From contig LVAM01000010.1 of the NCBI GenBank assembly GCA_001604005.1, forward strand, positions 1-64,000: a DNA stretch of 64,000 bases, in the 5' to 3' direction. Position 1 is the first letter of the stretch. Every line of letters begins with the position of its first letter. Below, in pieces: positions 61,539-64,000 of the stretch. Origin of the DNA: Clostridiales bacterium Firm_07 (GTDB lineage Bacteria; Bacillota; Clostridia; Oscillospirales; CAG-272). The notes under the pieces are model-generated. The model saw only the letters and a list, made by a program, of their open reading frames with translations, was not told the DNA's origin and did not search any database. The translations under genes were made by a program, and so were the position numbers.

Positions 61539-64000
61539 TCACATCAACGCCGACAAAAGAAGCATGAGAACGTATCCTTTCAGATACTCAAACCCCCGCG
61601 CCGTTTTGATCTGCTCTTCCGTCAGGGCGAATGGCTTCGCGGGGCTCACAAACTTCGCTTGCAATCCCGTCTCCATATACGTGGTCTCGTTGCCGTCGCC
61701 CAGCGCAATGCCGATCTCAAAACCTTCTTCCCCCGCGGGCATATACACGTCGGCATACAGTTCGGTCAAAAATTCCTCCAACTCCACGCCCGTCACTTTT
61801 TGGAAAAGACCGCGCATATCCACCATCATGCCGAGCTTTTCCGCACTCCACGCGTCAAGAAGAACCGACACGGTGTTCTCGTCGATATCCGTCCATCCGT
61901 CTTCTCCGGGGATACCCACAAAGAGATTCAGAAACGCCAACAGGTCTTGGTCACCCTCGGTATTGATGACGACGCGCCGCGTTTTGCCCGCGTCTGTTTC
62001 CGACACGGTGAAGACGGAATCAAGCGCTTCTTTGTTCTCCCAAAAGATTTTCAGCGCGTTGAAGATCGACCGTATGATCGCATCGCTCTCTTCCTCTTCC
62101 TCATCGCTCTCATAAAAACGCAGATACTCGGTCAGCGTCGGCGCCGTTTCCGCGTATTCGACCGCCACTCTTTGCTCAAATTCGTTCCACTTGACAAAGA
62201 TGGCGTCCTTGTCGTCCTCCCGACGGATGATCTCGTAATCCTTGACCTCTTCGCTGTCTCGGCTGTCAAACTCGACCGTCACGTAAAGTTGATCGCGGAT
62301 CTCGTCGTCCGATGCCTTTTTGCTCTCCAGGTAGATCGTTTCGTTGCAGTTCATCGAGAGAGGAATGCGGTTCTGCGGATCGTAAACGTACGCGGAAACG
62401 GTATACTCCGTCGCGCCGTCTTGACCGGTCACCGTAAGCGTGAGTTCGCCCGCCGTGTCAAAAACGGTATTCTCCGTGGCCGGCACGCCGTCGACGGCAC
62501 AAACGGTGAAGTTGCCGATCGGCTCTTTCCAAAAGATCTTTCCGTCAAAGAAGGTGCGCGTTGCGGTAATATATGCCTGCACGGTTTTGCAATCGTCGCC
62601 TTTTTTCACGTACACTTTATCAAAACTCCGCCCCAATTCCATAGCGGTGGCGGGATCGCGAATAACGATCTCGACCGACATCCGATTTCCGTCGGACAAC
62701 ACGATCTCCACCTCGCCGGTATAAGAGGTACTGCCGTCAAATCCTTCTATCCGATATTCCTCGGTCTGAACGTCTTCGTCGTTTCCGTCGGAAACAACGA
62801 CGATCAACCGGGAGCGCAATTCTTCCTCCTCGGCGCCAACGTCAAAGATCAGATCCGCGTTCTCTTTGGTGCTCCATCCCCAAGAAGTATATCCCTGCTC
62901 GTCGTCTTCATTTTCTTCGGTGACGTCCCAGCCCTCGTCTTCCTCCATAGGAAGATCGCCGCCGATCTGTCCGAGAAGCAGTTGAAACACGACTTCTTTC
63001 AAAGAGGCGGGCTCGCCGTCTGCCTCAAACGCGTAATAAAACGTAACGGGGTCGGTCATTCCGCCTTGGAAAACCAGCGACGCCCAGCCGTTCATATCCA
63101 AATACATATACGCGTCGTTCAAAACAAAGGAAATGATCGGGGTATCCTGTTCGTTGTAAAAAACGCGGGTCGTGACGATATCCTGCCCCTCTCCGAGGAT
63201 CAGATCGGAAAGATGTAAGACGGTCTTGACCGTCAGTTCCAAGTTCTTTTGCGGCAAAACGACCGGAACGGTGATCTCCAAATCGGTCGCCGTGTCCGCC
63301 AAGATCGCCGCCAAAATATCGGACAGGTTTGCCTTTACAATATCAAAGATTGGCTCATCGGGCAGTTCGGGCATCACCGTGTCGGAAAGTTCCGGTATGT
63401 CAAACGCTTCTTTCGCGGCGGTAAAGGACACGGCAAAAGCAAAGGATGCGCCGCTCTTTTTGTTTTCCGCCGCAAAGTTGAGCGCAATGCCGTCTTCTTT
63501 GACGGCAAGGGAAAGATGGAAATCCAAATCGCCCGCTTTGACGGCTCCGTCAAACTGCGCGTCAAGAAAATCGATCAGTTGATTGAGATCGAACGCTCCG
63601 TCAAGCTCTCCGCCGGAGAGAAGTTGCGCCAAAGCCACCATCTTTTTGGAATTGAGATCCAGCGAATACACGCCGTCCTGTGCGCTGAAAGGCAACCGCA
63701 TCGCTTTCACAAGCGGGTTGGCGAAGACGCGGTCGCACGCGTCAAGCACGCCGGAAAGAAGGACGAACAATTCCTCGGGATCGCTCGGAGCGGTCGTTTC
63801 TTCCGCCTCGTCCTCTTCATCGGAAAAGATCGGGAACTTGCCCGCAAGATCGTCCAAAAGCGCCTGCAATTTCGCCTCGTCCACGGTGATGCCGCAAACC
63901 GAGAGCGTGCCGTCCTTATAGACCGCCAGGACCTCCGGTGCTTCGCCGTTTTCACGGATCAGAGCAAACTGCGTTCCGCCCGCTTCCGGCAAATTGACCG
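61539..64000 (-). CDS. Large acidic hypothetical (probably secreted/surface) protein, N-terminus beyond window
   Basis: Frame open to the window edge (the ORF-track M at 63992 is a TTG codon); Asp/Glu-rich, beta-rich repeated segments (RLIVVVSDGNDEDVQTEEYRIEGFDGST; YVTVEFDSRDSEEVKDYEIIRRED). Confidence 0.75.
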   Translation of the reverse strand, partial: VNLPEAGGTQFALIRENGEAPEVLAVYKDGTLSVCGITVDEAKLQALLDDLAGKFPIFSDEEDEAEETTAPSDPEELFVLLSGVLDACDRVFANPLVKAMRLPFSAQDGVYSLDLNSKKMVALAQLLSGGELDGAFDLNQLIDFLDAQFDGAVKAGDLDFHLSLAVKEDGIALNFAAENKKSGASFAFAVSFTAAKEAFDIPELSDTVMPELPDEPIFDIVKANLSDILAAILADTATDLEITVPVVLPQKNLELTVKTVLHLSDLILGEGQDIVTTRVFYNEQDTPIISFVLNDAYMYLDMNGWASLVFQGGMTDPVTFYYAFEADGEPASLKEVVFQLLLGQIGGDLPMEEDEGWDVTEENEDDEQGYTSWGWSTKENADLIFDVGAEEEELRSRLIVVVSDGNDEDVQTEEYRIEGFDGSTSYTGEVEIVLSDGNRMSVEIVIRDPATAMELGRSFDKVYVKKGDDCKTVQAYITATRTFFDGKIFWKEPIGNFTVCAVDGVPATENTVFDTAGELTLTVTGQDGATEYTVSAYVYDPQNRIPLSMNCNETIYLESKKASDDEIRDQLYVTVEFDSRDSEEVKDYEIIRREDDKDAIFVKWNEFEQRVAVEYAETAPTLTEYLRFYESDEEEEESDAIIRSIFNALKIFWENKEALDSVFTVSETDAGKTRRVVINTEGDQDLLAFLNLFVGIPGEDGWTDIDENTVSVLLDAWSAEKLGMMVDMRGLFQKVTGVELEEFLTELYADVYMPAGEEGFEIGIALGDGNETTYMETGLQAKFVSPAKPFALTEEQIKTARGFEYLKGYVLMLLLSALM

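Overview
64 kb chromosomal window from a moderately GC-rich Firmicute. Clostridia-type with sporulation genes is an inference from gene content (spo0A, gerW/ytfJ, ssb between rpsF and rpsR, CIRCE-groESL). Most of it is housekeeping: groESL; rpsF-ssb-rpsR; rpsU; leuS-(yqeK::rsfS)-nadD-yhbY-rdgB-ftsY-smc; rnc-plsX-trmFO-topA-dprA; infC-rpmI-rplT; lon-ysxC-lysA; scpAB; spo0A; mtaB. Accessory parts are: (i) an AT-rich ~2.8 kb island next to tRNA-Ser(CGA), bounded by ~170 bp imperfect direct repeats, carrying a HEPN-like gene, a GC-rich structured element and a BglII/BstYI-like restriction-modification pair; (ii) an intracellular glycan-catabolism cluster (GH2, two tandem GH20-like paralogs, GH20, two Gfo/Idh/MocA oxidoreductases, two sugar isomerase-like TIM barrels and an unassigned 547-aa protein) surrounding the rpsF operon; (iii) a lipoprotein with a 75-bp-repeat coiled-coil stalk and BspA-like LRRs, divergent from an XRE regulator with two matching palindromes around the promoter. 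Highest-value observations: a Spo0A whose receiver phospho-acceptor Asp reads Asn, an in-frame YqeK-RsfS fusion that keeps an internal SD/ATG, an unassigned promoter-to-terminator small RNA upstream of lon, and the HEPN/R-M island. No CRISPR array, rRNA or transposase was seen. All assignments come from reading sequence motifs; no database search was run.
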